A stretch of DNA of 64,000 nt from Proteobacteria bacterium 005FR1 (GTDB lineage: Bacteria > Pseudomonadota > Gammaproteobacteria > Pseudomonadales > Cellvibrionaceae), in contig WACF01000001.1 of NCBI GenBank assembly GCA_026192395.1, forward strand, positions 3,346,309 through 3,410,308, given 5' to 3'. Numbering within the stretch: the stretch's first letter is position 1; every line of letters begins with the position of its first letter. The notes below the pieces were generated by a model. It saw only the letters and a list, made by a program, of their open reading frames with translations, was not told the DNA's origin and made no database searches. Of this stretch, positions 18,901-27,163 are shown one piece after another. The position numbers were made by a program, and so were the translations under genes.

Positions 18901-19134
18901 ATGATCGCGTTGATCGAACAGCGTTGCGGCGTTCGGATACATGTGCTGGATATTCTGGTGAGCACCATCGAACAACTGGCCGCGAAGATCGATGCCGCCC
19001 TTGCGGAGAGGCCCAACAGCGAACCTGATGAAGGTGAACATTGGCAAAAGCCAGAGCGACCACCGGCCTCTGAAATCCGTCGCGCCAGTCGACCGGGATT
19101 GCTCGCATGGTTGCTCCGTCGCGAGCCGGGGTGA
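15904..19134 (+). CDS. NRPS-like protein: condensation-like, adenylation and carrier domains
   Basis: 1076 residues from the ATG at 15904, with GGGGAG six bases upstream. Residues 1-430 are condensation-like, but the H-H-x-x-x-D-G motif reads C-H-Q-V-I-G-G (147-153): the second, catalytic His is kept while the Asp is lost. Residues about 450-950 are an adenylation domain with [14 protein letters not shown] near 602, N-M-Y-G-P-T-E-T-T and G-D-Q-A-R, so it should activate an amino or related acid with ATP. Residues about 960-1040 are a carrier domain with the phosphopantetheine serine in G-G-H-S-L-L (Ser994). There is no thioesterase or reductase domain. It heads a run with a hydrolase and an acetyltransferase. 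The product is unknown; a single tethered amino acid is the simplest reading. Confidence 0.88.
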   Translation: MLNRMPIDKPSRDPLAIETTAAQRELWMTAQLGDEANRACNESLAFRLRGLLDKGALRSALEDVVDRHEVFHRYVSADGRELRKMSGDRSKAGLVSELDLPTTSAEREWRNACERECARAFALDTGPLARILLINIADTDHLLVLTCHQVIGGRSLLARLVSGILTLYSARTGTPGAQDTERSAAECGTKADPQAQESSLAWWTQQLSASAPFLELPLDQPRPPQKSFAAARRELLLGTELLAQANALAAAANASLESVFVAAFAAFAQRLTGNSEILVGIPVAETGATLPLKVNTSGDLSFSQLLARVADDLRQSGEHRHLALGELLQALNYPRDYSRPALISNVVSVDTADSQVDRAGLTVEEVPVARSYAVAEMDWRLRRIGDKAQLECTFNRDLWREQTVDFRLAELATLLASAVTYPDRTLNQLAIIPAAEQRFLDQRCKGPSMRPKARHLTELLELARYTDRAAVACSGESIDYRELDRRSNQLANHLLSVGVKPNDLVGVFVERSVNMLVSLLATWKAGAAYVALDPGYPPERLLYMAQTAGLSAMITAADLDRKLSAYGCPRVYLDGEAERIAHRSEEAPEIVGRPEDTAYVIFTSGSTGKPKGVQITHGGVINFLLAMAERPGLKADDRFLAVTTLSFDIAVMELCLPLLVGGRVIIATREEALDGYRLLELIERHAINVMQATPTTWRWMLAAGWKGQQDFKALCGGEPFPLDLARQLIGYVGQVWNMYGPTETTVWSTCHQLGEKDLSGGLVPVGAPVYNTQCYVLDEQQRQVPVGVPGELFIGGSGVANGYLRMPERTAERFVPNPFGGADRLYRTGDQARLRWDGSFECLGRLDSQIKLRGYRIELGEIEAALARHPEVEECAAAVVSYSESDKRLAIYARLSERSDLNSTQMRRHLRGFLPDYMVPQLFIQVNALPLTPNGKVDRKNLPVPDPSKLPDAAQAVATARTATEREFVFIWSELLKKEQRGVNQLFFDVGGHSLLAMDMIALIEQRCGVRIHVLDILVSTIEQLAAKIDAALAERPNSEPDEGEHWQKPERPPASEIRRASRPGLLAWLLRREPG

Positions 19135-19230
19135 CCTGCTGTCGGCGTGGATTTCGTCTGCGAGGGATCATTCGGCGCCTGCTGACATCCAAGGAGCATC
19201 GAAGGAGATGGCGCGAGCGAAAAGGAGAAC

Positions 19231-20172
19231 GTGAAGGTGGGAATGAATGTGCGTGAAAGTGTGATGCAAATTGGTCAGCCCACTCCGCTGATGGGCATTC
19301 TCACGGAAACCGATGACCGTCAAAGCACCACGGCGCTGATTTTGTTGAATTCGGGCATTATGCATCGGGTGGGCTCATGCCGTCTCTCCGTGCGGCTGGC
19401 TCGCGCTGTCGCCTCCCAAACGGGTATTCCCTGCCTGCGTTTCGATTTCTCGGGAGTGGGGGACAGCGCACCACGTCGTGCCGGTGGTGCGAGCTTCGAC
19501 GAGGCAGCCGTCTCTGAAGTAATCGAGGCGATGGACCATCTGGCGAATACGCGAGGCATTCGCAACTTCATCATCTACGGTCTTTGTTCGGGTGCGAGCA
19601 TCGCCTGTAATACGGCGGAACGAGACAGTCGGGTCGTCGGCATTGTCCAACTCGACGGCTATTGCTACCCCACAACGCGTGCATGGTTGCGGCATTACGG
19701 GTCGCGACTTTTCTCGACTGCAGCCTGGCGATCGCGCCTTTCCCGCTGGACAGGGGCTCGCTGGCTTGCAAACAATCCCGCGCAGGGTGGCCAGGGTTCA
19801 ATACTGACCGGCGCCAGAAAGGACTTCGAAGTTCCTGAGTTTGCGGATGATCCCGGGCGCGATGCCATCGCTGTGCAGCTACAGAATCTGATGGACAAAA
19901 AAATATTTCTCTATTGCGTATTCACCGGCCGCAATCCCCACTACCGATACCGGCAACAATTCCGCCACTGCTTTCACGACGTGAACTTCGGAGACAAGTT
20001 GTCGCTGGAGTACTACCCGCGAGCCTCACACATTTTTACCGAGCCCGCTTATCAACAAGCGATGATGGATGGGGTGGTGAAATGGATCGCGGATCTGGAA
20101 GGCATCAGGCTTTCTCAGCATGCGGGCAGAAAAAAATCGGTGAAAACCTCGCTGCGGGAAGCGTCCACCTAG
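19231..20172 (+). CDS. Alpha/beta hydrolase
   Basis: 313 residues. The start is GTG at 19231, five bases after an excellent AAAGGAGAA. The nucleophile elbow is G-L-C-S-G-A with Ser120, and an R-F-D-F-S-G-V-G-D-S motif precedes it, as in the serine aminopeptidase/hydrolase group that includes the exosortase A-associated hydrolases. A late histidine (A-S-H-I-F-T) completes a plausible triad. It lies about 100 bases after the NRPS-like gene in the same direction and could act as the stand-alone thioesterase that the NRPS-like protein lacks. No exosortase gene is present in the window, so that link is only by similarity. Confidence 0.8.
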   Translation: MKVGMNVRESVMQIGQPTPLMGILTETDDRQSTTALILLNSGIMHRVGSCRLSVRLARAVASQTGIPCLRFDFSGVGDSAPRRAGGASFDEAAVSEVIEAMDHLANTRGIRNFIIYGLCSGASIACNTAERDSRVVGIVQLDGYCYPTTRAWLRHYGSRLFSTAAWRSRLSRWTGARWLANNPAQGGQGSILTGARKDFEVPEFADDPGRDAIAVQLQNLMDKKIFLYCVFTGRNPHYRYRQQFRHCFHDVNFGDKLSLEYYPRASHIFTEPAYQQAMMDGVVKWIADLEGIRLSQHAGRKKSVKTSLREAST

Positions 20173-20382
20173 GGCCAAAGTCAGCAATGGCCGATCAACG
20201 AGAAGAATCACAGACGAAAAGCCGAAAAGCAGCAAGCTAGACCTACATCCGAGCAGAACAAAAAAACATCTGTTTGCAGCCAGCTGTTTGTTTCCAGCTA
20301 TGTTCAGTCATTTGACGGCCCTCCTTCTCGGCGGCGCCCGCCAAATCATTTTCGGATCCGTTTCAATAACAAGGAGGATGGA

Positions 20383-21115
20383 ATGGCATTATCCAGGATA
20401 ATGGGACAAGTGCGGCACTGGGGCTTGCGGCGGGCGCTTTATCACTGGTTTATGCGCAACCTGCAGGGCAGGCTAACGCTTTGCCACGTGCTGATCCGAC
20501 CAGTGCAGCGCGAGCCGGACTACCCGCCGCTGAGCGAAGGCCGGCAAGCGGGTTGCCAATCTGCAAGAGCTGACGGCGGCCGCCGCGGATCCGATCAACG
20601 ACATGAAGGACGAATGGCTGAAGGGCGCCATCCGTCGTGGTGAGCTCTGCGCAGCGGTATTCGAAGGCGAAGAAATGCTTTCCTATACCTGGCGCGCATT
20701 CGGACCTACACCCCACGAAAACGATCTCCTCGAGGTGCATTTCGATTCTCGCTATGTCTACGGTTTTTACTCCTACACCCGTCCCGATTGCCGGCGCCAA
20801 GGGCTGCAGCATGCAGCCGACTTTGTTTCGGACAGCTACTTGTATGACATGGGCTACACCGAAGGAATTGGGTGGATCGAGACCCACAACTATCCCTCGC
20901 TGATCTCACAGCAAAAACGCGGCGCCTTCTGCGTGGGATACGCGGGCTATCTCTACCTGCTCGGGCGGGTCTATACCTTCCGAAGTCCCGGCGCCAAAAA
21001 GCACGGCTTCGGTTTCTTTCCTGCCCAGCCTGCTCCCAGGAAAGAGCGCCGGGTCGTCGAGAGCGGCGGTCTTGTATTCGAGGACGAGAATGTCACCGCA
21101 GGCGTGGAAAACTAG
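20383..21115 (+). pseudogene. GNAT family N-acetyltransferase, frameshifted
   Basis: The first part starts at ATG 20383 behind an ideal AAGGAGG and reads well to about 20537 (R-E-P-D-Y-P-P-L-S-E). Sense then continues in the next frame from about 20534 (A-K-A-G-K-R-V-A-N-L-Q-E-L-T) without a start codon, through to the stop at 21115. Joined, the two pieces give about 243 residues with a GNAT-like core: G-F-Y-S-Y-T-R-P-D-C-R-R-Q-G-L-Q-H corresponds to the acetyl-CoA loop region. One inserted or deleted base near 20534-20545 explains the break, so it is either a recent pseudogene or a sequencing error. A shorter product could start at 20603. It follows the hydrolase and belongs to the same gene group. 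Confidence 0.75.
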
Positions 21116-21272
21116 CCACGCAAACGGGTCGCCCGGAGATGCGGTGCACCAGCCGTTCAGCGGCACCTGCATTCTGGTGGATTCCGCTGCTGGGGGCCCG
21201 TGATGCCGCGATGATGTGGTGCGAAACTTCCATGGCTTTTCTCAGTTGTGGACTCATCAGAGGAGAACTCCC

Positions 21273-21656
21273 ATGGCAGACCCAAACAAGTATACAGCGC
21301 CAAGAACGGCGAGCATGCTCAACGTCATCGCAGGCGCCTGGCTGATCATTTCTCCATGGGCTCTCGGCTATTCCGAGGTCCTTGCCGCCACCTGGAACGA
21401 GGTCGTGGTGGGTGCTCTGGTTATTGTCTTTGCGGCAATCCGCCTTGCTGCACCTGACAGGTACGCAGGTCTCAGCTGGATCAATGCAGTTCTCGGGGTT
21501 TGGCTGATCATCGCGCCCTGGGCCTTTCAGTATGGCGAAGTGGTGGTGGCAGCTGCATGGAACGAAACGCTCATCGGTATCGCCGTTGCCTTTTTAGCCG
21601 CGATAAGTGCGACCACGACTGCTCGTCTCAAAGCGAATCGAATCAGAGCACGATAG
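21273..21656 (+). CDS. SPW repeat membrane protein
   Basis: 127 residues, starting at the ATG at 21273 with AGGAGA ahead of it. Two SPW-type repeats are visible: I-I-S-P-W-A-L-G-Y and I-I-A-P-W-A-F-Q-Y, each inside a pair of hydrophobic helices, and each followed by W-N-E. This gives four predicted membrane segments. The role of SPW proteins is not established. It is probably an independent gene, not part of the NRPS-like group. Confidence 0.85.
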   Translation: MADPNKYTAPRTASMLNVIAGAWLIISPWALGYSEVLAATWNEVVVGALVIVFAAIRLAAPDRYAGLSWINAVLGVWLIIAPWAFQYGEVVVAAAWNETLIGIAVAFLAAISATTTARLKANRIRAR

Positions 21657-21827
21657 AGCTCAGTCCCTGATCTCCGGTTTCCTCTGAACCGGGGAGACCG
21701 GAGATAGCCATTCTGCATCGACTGCCGCAATCGACCGCCAATCACACCGAGTCCGTCCGCGAGCACTCAGGCGACGTTTGTTTTATGATGGCGGGCTATC
21801 CCATCTGCCTGTCAAAGGATAACGACA

Positions 21828-22883
21828 ATGAAAAATCTAATGCGCCGCTGCTTCGTGCTCGGGCTTTTCTTAATCAGTCAACATGCATTTTCAGTTGGTG
21901 GCACTTCAGTCGGGGACATTGGGGAGGAAATCGAGATGCGATTTATCGAAAGCAATGGAATCAGATTGCGGATTGCCGAAATGGGTGAAGGCCCGCTGGT
22001 GATTCTGGTGCATGGCTGGCCTGAATCCTGGTATTCGTGGCGCCACCAGATGCCGGCAATCGCCGAAGCCGGTTATCGTGTGGTTGCGCCGGATATGCGC
22101 GGGTATGGCAAGTCCGACAAGCCGAGACCGGTTGAGGACTACGACATCAGGCAAGTGACCGCGGACATCGCCGGCATTGTCGATGCGCTCGGCGAGGAAA
22201 GCGCCATACTGGTGGGCCACGACTGGGGTTCGATCGTGACCTGGAACGCGATGCTGCTGTACCCGGAAAAATTCACCGCCCTGGTCTCGATGAGCGTTCC
22301 CTACAACGGTAGAGCGCCGATCTCGCCGGTCGACGCCTGGCGGGCGACCTTCAAGGATAATTTCTTCTACATCCTGTACTTCCAGGAGTGGAACATGGCG
22401 GAGCGCGAGTTCGATGCCGATCCGCGCGGCATTCTGAGCCGCCTGTATGCATCGCCCGATACGCCCCGCGAGCCGCCAACCATCACTGATCCCAAGCGCA
22501 GCGCTGGTGGCTGGATCGGCCGTCTGGGTGCGCCCAAAGAATTGCCGCCGTGGTTGACGCAGGAAGATCTGGACTATTACGTGTCTGAGTTCGAGGAAGC
22601 CGGCTTCCGTGGCGGTATCAACTACTACCGCAACTTCCACCGCAATTGGGAGATCACCCCCGAGCTGTCAGGTAAGCAGGTGAAGCAGCCCACGGTCTTC
22701 ATCGCCGGGGACAAGGACGTGGTGATTGGCGGCGCAAACACCGAGCAGCTGAGCGCGAGCATGAAGCCGCACGTGCCGGATCTTCGAGGTGTTCACCTGA
22801 TTCCGAACACCGGTCACTGGGTGCAGCAGGAACGGCCTGAAGAAACCAACAAACTTATTCTCGAGTTTCTGGAATCCCTCTGA
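21828..22883 (+). CDS. Epoxide hydrolase-type alpha/beta hydrolase, exported
   Basis: 351 residues with an N-terminal signal sequence (hydrophobic core, then H-A-F-S), so probably periplasmic. The sequence has H-G-W-P-E-S-W-Y-S-W-R (oxyanion HGxP motif), V-G-H-D-W-G-S with nucleophile Asp132, R-G-Y-G-K-S-D-K-P, and a C-terminal N-T-G-H-W catalytic histidine. These are the marks of epoxide hydrolases and related haloalkane dehalogenases; the aspartate nucleophile rules out an ordinary esterase. AAAGGA precedes the start. It is convergent with the LysR gene. The physiological epoxide is unknown. Confidence 0.9.
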   Translation: MKNLMRRCFVLGLFLISQHAFSVGGTSVGDIGEEIEMRFIESNGIRLRIAEMGEGPLVILVHGWPESWYSWRHQMPAIAEAGYRVVAPDMRGYGKSDKPRPVEDYDIRQVTADIAGIVDALGEESAILVGHDWGSIVTWNAMLLYPEKFTALVSMSVPYNGRAPISPVDAWRATFKDNFFYILYFQEWNMAEREFDADPRGILSRLYASPDTPREPPTITDPKRSAGGWIGRLGAPKELPPWLTQEDLDYYVSEFEEAGFRGGINYYRNFHRNWEITPELSGKQVKQPTVFIAGDKDVVIGGANTEQLSASMKPHVPDLRGVHLIPNTGHWVQQERPEETNKLILEFLESL

Positions 22884-22890
22884 TCGCCTT

Positions 22891-22921
22891 GCCTCAACCA
22901 CGCTTTGAACGTGGTTGAGGC
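22891..22921. terminator. Hairpin between epoxide hydrolase and LysR genes
   Basis: A perfect 12-bp stem (22891-22902 with 22910-22921) and a 7-base loop lie eight bases after the epoxide hydrolase stop and overlap the last codons of the convergent LysR gene. There is no T-run, so strength is uncertain. Confidence 0.5.
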
Positions 22922-23826
22922 CTTACCCCTTCACCGACCTCGCGGTAATCACATAACAGCGCCGCAAAGGCTTCGGCCGCCGGCGACAAGCCGTGCTCCT
23001 TCCTGCGGACCAGTCCATAGGCCGAGTGCTGTTTGATCCTCGGTGACAAGCTTGCCAGCTCTTTCAAACGGCCCGATATCAAGGCCTGTCGAAGTGCGTC
23101 GCGCGGCGCCATGCAGATGGCGTCGCTGTGCTCCACCATGTTGATCAGGAAGGCGACGTTGTCGCACTGCACGCTCAATGCGTTCTCCCGTTGCGTGTCG
23201 CGGCGGATGCCGCGGGCGACCGACTCTGGAAGGTGGGTGCCCGCCAGCGGGTAATTCGCGGCGCTGCGAAAGTCCAGACTTTCTCTCTCCAGCAGCGGAT
23301 GGCCCGGCCGACAAACGGCAACTACCCGATGCACCGGCAAGCGAGTAATTTCCAGATCCGTTTCATTCAGCAGTTCGCGAACGTCCGCAACGAACAGCTC
23401 GATCCGCTCATCGCGCAAACGCTGATGCAGGGCAGAGAACTGCTCGACGACCACTTCCACCTGCAGCTTCGGATAGCGGCTGATGAGCCGCGCAACGGCG
23501 CGGGGCACCATTTCGGCGGCGGGGAAAGGGCCGGCGCCAATCCGCAGCAGGCCCGCGTCCAGATTATCGATCTGGCGGACCGCTTCGACCAGCGTGTTAC
23601 TGCCGGCGACCAGTCTGCGCGCATGCTCGAGCACCTTCTCGCCCTGTGCGGTAAGACTGATTTTGCGCGGGTGTCGAATCATCAGCGTGCAGCCGAGATC
23701 CGCCTCCAGCGCCTGGATGCTGCGGCTCAGCGCCGGCTGGCTCAGGTGCAGAGCGAGGGCGGCTCGACCGAAATTGCCGTGCTCGACGAGGGCGAGAAAA
23801 TGCCTGAGTTGGCGAAGTTCATACAT
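22894..23826 (-). CDS. LysR family transcriptional regulator
   Basis: 310 residues. The N-terminal helix-turn-helix is standard: L-R-Q-L-R-H-F-L-A-L-V-E-H-G-N-F, then A-L-H-L-S-Q-P-A-L-S-R-S-I-Q-A-L-E. A two-lobed effector-binding domain follows. It is divergent from the alkylsulfatase gene, 94 bases away, so it most likely activates that gene in response to a sulfate ester or its product. It is convergent with the epoxide hydrolase, whose control by this regulator is less likely. Confidence 0.92.
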   Translation of the reverse strand: MYELRQLRHFLALVEHGNFGRAALALHLSQPALSRSIQALEADLGCTLMIRHPRKISLTAQGEKVLEHARRLVAGSNTLVEAVRQIDNLDAGLLRIGAGPFPAAEMVPRAVARLISRYPKLQVEVVVEQFSALHQRLRDERIELFVADVRELLNETDLEITRLPVHRVVAVCRPGHPLLERESLDFRSAANYPLAGTHLPESVARGIRRDTQRENALSVQCDNVAFLINMVEHSDAICMAPRDALRQALISGRLKELASLSPRIKQHSAYGLVRRKEHGLSPAAEAFAALLCDYREVGEGVRPQPRSKRG

Positions 23827-23833
23827 GCGGAAA

Positions 23834-23863
23834 ATGCATCAAAACCAAAAAAGATCTGCATTG
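23834..23863. promoter_or_regulatory. Possible LysR-type binding site
   Basis: An inverted pair AATGCA (23834-23839) and TGCATT (23858-23863) sits in the LysR/alkylsulfatase divergent gap. Spacing is longer than the classical T-N11-A box, so this is only a candidate. Confidence 0.3.
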
Positions 23864-23920
23864 GATTTATCACTATACGCCCGGCAAAGTGGTCGATCAA
23901 TTTCCCGGGAGATGTAGATC

Positions 23921-25891
23921 ATGAGGTCCTTGGTTTTCACCGTTCTTTCATTGGGACTCGCACTCGCAGCGCCAGCCTTGGCTGGCGAACAAGCAAAACC
24001 AGCCACAGCCACAACCATCAGCGCCAACCAAGCGGTGCGGGAGCGACTCGACTTCTCAGATCAGAAGTCCTTCGAGGCGGCCCGGCGCGGCTTCATCGCT
24101 GCGCTGCCGAACGGGGAAGTGAAAGACGAGAGTGGCAGAGTGGTGTGGTCGCACCGGCCCTATGAATTTCTGCGGGAGGAAGACGCGCCCGACAGCGTCA
24201 ATCCCAGCCTGTGGCGGCAGGCCCGCCTCAATGCGATCCACGGCTTGTTCAAGGTCACTGACGGCATCTATCAGATCCGCGGCATGGACCTGTCCAATAT
24301 GACCATCGTGGAGGGTGAAACCGGGCTGATCATCATCGATCCCTTGCTGACGCCGGCAACCGCCAAAGCGGGGCTGGAGCTTTACCTGAAGCATCGCCCG
24401 GCCAAACCGGTTGTCGCGGTGATGTACACTCACTCCCACGCCGACCACTTTGCCGGTGTGAAGGGCATCGTCGATCAGCAGGCGGTGGACGAGGGGCGAG
24501 TGCGCATTTATGCCCCGGTCGGCTTTCTTGAGCATGCGGTCAGTGAAAACGTCATCGCCGGCAACGCCATGACCCGACGCGCGGCTTACATGTACGGCAC
24601 CGCCCTGCCGAAAAACGAGCAGGGCCACGTGGACACCGGCCTCGGCAAGGGCCTGTCCATGGGGCCGCGCACACTGATTCCGCCCACCGACATCGTCACC
24701 GAGAACGGCATTCAGGTGATTGACGGTGTCGAGATCGACTTCCATCTCGCCACCGGCAGCGAAGCGCCCGCCGAAATGATGATGTACTTCCCGGCGCAGC
24801 GGGTACTGAATACCGCGGAAGTCACCTCGCAACAGCTGCACAACGTTTACACCCTGCGCGGCGCTGAGGTGCGCGACGCCAGCCTATGGTCACGCTACAT
24901 CGACGAAGTCCTCGCGAGCTATGGTCCGCGAACCGATATTCTGATTGCCCAGCATCACTGGCCGGTATGGAGCCAGGCCGAAGCGCGCCACTTTCTCGCG
25001 GTGCAGCGAGACCTGTACAAGTACATTCACGATCAAACCGTGCGGCTGATGAATCACGGCTACCGCCCCGGCGAAATTGCCGAGCGCATCGAACTGCCGA
25101 AGAGTCTCGCCAGTGAATGGGCGGCGCGCGGTTATTACGGAACCCTGAAACACAACTCCCGAGCGGTGTATCAGAAGTATCTGGGCTGGTACGACGCCAA
25201 CCCGGCGAATCTCGATCCGCTGCCTCCGGTCGAGACTGCACGTAAGTCGATTGAGTACATGGGCGGTATCGATGCGGTGCTTAAGCGCGCTCGCGAGGAC
25301 TTCGAGGCGGGTAACTACCGCTGGGTCGCATCGGTGATGAGTCAGGCGGTATTCGCCGAGCCGGACAATCAGGCTGCTCGGGATCTGGCGGCCGATGCAA
25401 TGGAGCAGTTGGGCTACCAGGCGGAATCCGGTCCCTGGCGGGATGTCTACCTCTCCGCCGCGCAGGATCTGCGCCGCACCAGCCCACCGCCATCGGGCAG
25501 CAGCACCGGCAGCGGCGATTTGTTGCAGGCGCTGGAGACCGGAATGATCTTCGATGTGTTTGCAGTGCGTCTGAACGGACCCAAGGCCGAGGGCAAGCGC
25601 ATCGTGCTCAACTGGCAGTTCAGCGATACCGGGGAAAACATTCGCACTAATCTGCAGAACGCGACACTTACCTGGATGGAGGGGAGAGCCGAAAACGCCG
25701 ACGCCGACATTGCGCTTTCACGCAGCACGCTGAACGACATTCTCCTGGGCAAAAGCAGCTTCCCCGAAGCGATCCAGTCCGGACGAATCGAAATCGTCGA
25801 GGGGAAGAGAGAAAAACTGTTTGAGTTGCTGACTTTGCTCGATACCTTCGAGCCGGGCTTTCCGCTGGTCGAACCTATGCCAGCGTCTTGA
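23921..25891 (+). CDS. SdsA-type alkylsulfatase, metallo-beta-lactamase fold
   Basis: 656 residues with a signal peptide ending at A-L-A-G, so secreted to the periplasm. The metal motif T-H-S-H-A-D-H (His171, His173, Asp175, His176) is the alkylsulfatase form of the HxHxDH motif. The middle region (S-A-R-G-Y-Y-G-T-like, near residue 405) matches the dimerisation domain, and the C-terminal 130 residues look like the SCP2-like lipid-binding domain of SdsA1. The total length equals that family. It should hydrolyse primary or secondary alkyl sulfates to alcohol and sulfate. The divergent LysR gene is the likely regulator. Confidence 0.93.
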   Translation: MRSLVFTVLSLGLALAAPALAGEQAKPATATTISANQAVRERLDFSDQKSFEAARRGFIAALPNGEVKDESGRVVWSHRPYEFLREEDAPDSVNPSLWRQARLNAIHGLFKVTDGIYQIRGMDLSNMTIVEGETGLIIIDPLLTPATAKAGLELYLKHRPAKPVVAVMYTHSHADHFAGVKGIVDQQAVDEGRVRIYAPVGFLEHAVSENVIAGNAMTRRAAYMYGTALPKNEQGHVDTGLGKGLSMGPRTLIPPTDIVTENGIQVIDGVEIDFHLATGSEAPAEMMMYFPAQRVLNTAEVTSQQLHNVYTLRGAEVRDASLWSRYIDEVLASYGPRTDILIAQHHWPVWSQAEARHFLAVQRDLYKYIHDQTVRLMNHGYRPGEIAERIELPKSLASEWAARGYYGTLKHNSRAVYQKYLGWYDANPANLDPLPPVETARKSIEYMGGIDAVLKRAREDFEAGNYRWVASVMSQAVFAEPDNQAARDLAADAMEQLGYQAESGPWRDVYLSAAQDLRRTSPPPSGSSTGSGDLLQALETGMIFDVFAVRLNGPKAEGKRIVLNWQFSDTGENIRTNLQNATLTWMEGRAENADADIALSRSTLNDILLGKSSFPEAIQSGRIEIVEGKREKLFELLTLLDTFEPGFPLVEPMPAS

Positions 25892-25894
25892 AAC

Positions 25895-25916
25895 TCAGGC
25901 GCCGTCCGGCGCCTGA
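25895..25916. terminator. GC-rich hairpin at convergent gene ends
   Basis: A perfect 9-bp stem (25895-25903 with 25908-25916) and GTCC loop lie four bases after the alkylsulfatase stop and include the stop codon of the convergent esterase. No T-run follows. Confidence 0.45.
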
Positions 25917-26749
25917 CTCTCGACACTTTCGAGGAAGGCAAGCGTATCGTCCAGTGCGTTGGACCAGCTTTCCAGCAAGGGAGCAAAGGCTGCGATCGTT
26001 CCGATGTGACCGACGCCTTGGTAATAAATCGTCGTTACCGGCACATCATGCTGTTCCAGCGCGGCGGTGAAGCGCCGCGAATTGCGCGGAATCACGCGCT
26101 TGTCGTCGATGCCTTGAACGAGCAGAGTAGGTGGCACCTGCGAGTCGACGAAATTCACCGGCTGCGTCGCTTCCAGCTGTTCCGCGCCACTGAAGATCTT
26201 GCGCAGCTTGTCACTGGTCAGTGGCAGAAAGTCATAAGGGCCGGATAAGCCCACCCAGGCCTTGATCGCCGAACGCCTTACTCCCACCTCTTGCAGATAA
26301 TTGGTATCCGTCACCAGCATCGCCGCCTGGTGCGCGCCGGAGGAATGACCGACCAGCATCAATGGTCTGTCCGGAAAGTGCCGTCGCACCTTCGCCACCG
26401 CTGCGGCGGCATCTTCCACAAAGGCCGGGAAGGTCACATCAGGGTAAATCCGGTAATCCGGTATTGCGGTGGTGTAGCCCTCGTCGGTAAAAGCCTGCGC
26501 CACGAACTTGTAATCCTCTTTGCTGCCGCCCTCCCAGCCGCCGCCGTAGAAAAACACCACCACGGGTTCCCGCCGCTGCGGTTCGGCCGGAGTGTAGATA
26601 TCCAGCGTTTGTCGCGAGTGAGGGCCGTAACTGAGGGTCTGCACTTGCGAATAACCATTGTTGGGTGTCGTCCAGTTCACGAGAGTGAAGGCGCAACCCT
26701 GTAGAAACAGGCTCAGACTCATGAGTGCGCTTAGCATCCTTCCAGACAT
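25895..26749 (-). CDS. Alpha/beta hydrolase (carboxylesterase-like) lipoprotein
   Basis: 284 residues. The signal peptide ends in L-F-L-Q-G-C, a lipobox, so the enzyme should be membrane-anchored. The oxyanion motif is F-F-Y-G-G-G-W and the nucleophile is in G-H-S-S-G-A-H, as in the BD-FAE / arylformamidase-like esterase group. A late Asp (Q-G-I-D-D-K-R) and His (G-V-G-H-I) complete the triad. It is convergent with the alkylsulfatase. The natural ester is unknown. Confidence 0.88.
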   Translation of the reverse strand: MSGRMLSALMSLSLFLQGCAFTLVNWTTPNNGYSQVQTLSYGPHSRQTLDIYTPAEPQRREPVVVFFYGGGWEGGSKEDYKFVAQAFTDEGYTTAIPDYRIYPDVTFPAFVEDAAAAVAKVRRHFPDRPLMLVGHSSGAHQAAMLVTDTNYLQEVGVRRSAIKAWVGLSGPYDFLPLTSDKLRKIFSGAEQLEATQPVNFVDSQVPPTLLVQGIDDKRVIPRNSRRFTAALEQHDVPVTTIYYQGVGHIGTIAAFAPLLESWSNALDDTLAFLESVESQAPDGA

Positions 26750-27163
26750 ATCAGGGCAACCGACCAGTTGTACTCCGCTTCAGGTTTGATACGCAGCCGA
26801 CATCCAATCGGATTGCCTGATCACGGGACTCTGAATAATTGTCGCTTGGGGCCACTCGGAAGGGAGTCCGGGATGCGGCCGGTCAGACCCGCTTGGCGGG
26901 GCACCGGATTCAGCCCTTCTGGGACCCGCCTGCCGCTCGATAAGTCCCAACCGGCATAACCTGTTGTACTTTGCTTTGCCAACCTGCTCGCCGAGGCGAC
27001 GGCGGATCCGGGCAGGCGCGACAGGCGCTGGCTCGGCAGCCTCAACATGCAGGAGGATCTGTTCAGATCCCGTGGTTTCCGGTAATTTGGTCGGCGGCCA
27101 GCCGCACGCGGGGCAATGAAGGCTTATTTCGAACCTCAATATGCAATAGCTGGAGCAATCTGA
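26750..27163. other. Intergenic stretch without a supported gene
   Basis: About 410 bases between the divergent esterase and KaiC-like genes. Open frames here are short and have no recognisable content or ribosome site. It presumably contains both promoters. Confidence 0.5.

Noticed and set aside
19231-21115. Exosortase A-associated cluster
   Set aside because: The hydrolase resembles exosortase A-associated hydrolases, but no exosortase, PEP-CTERM protein or polysaccharide gene is in the window.
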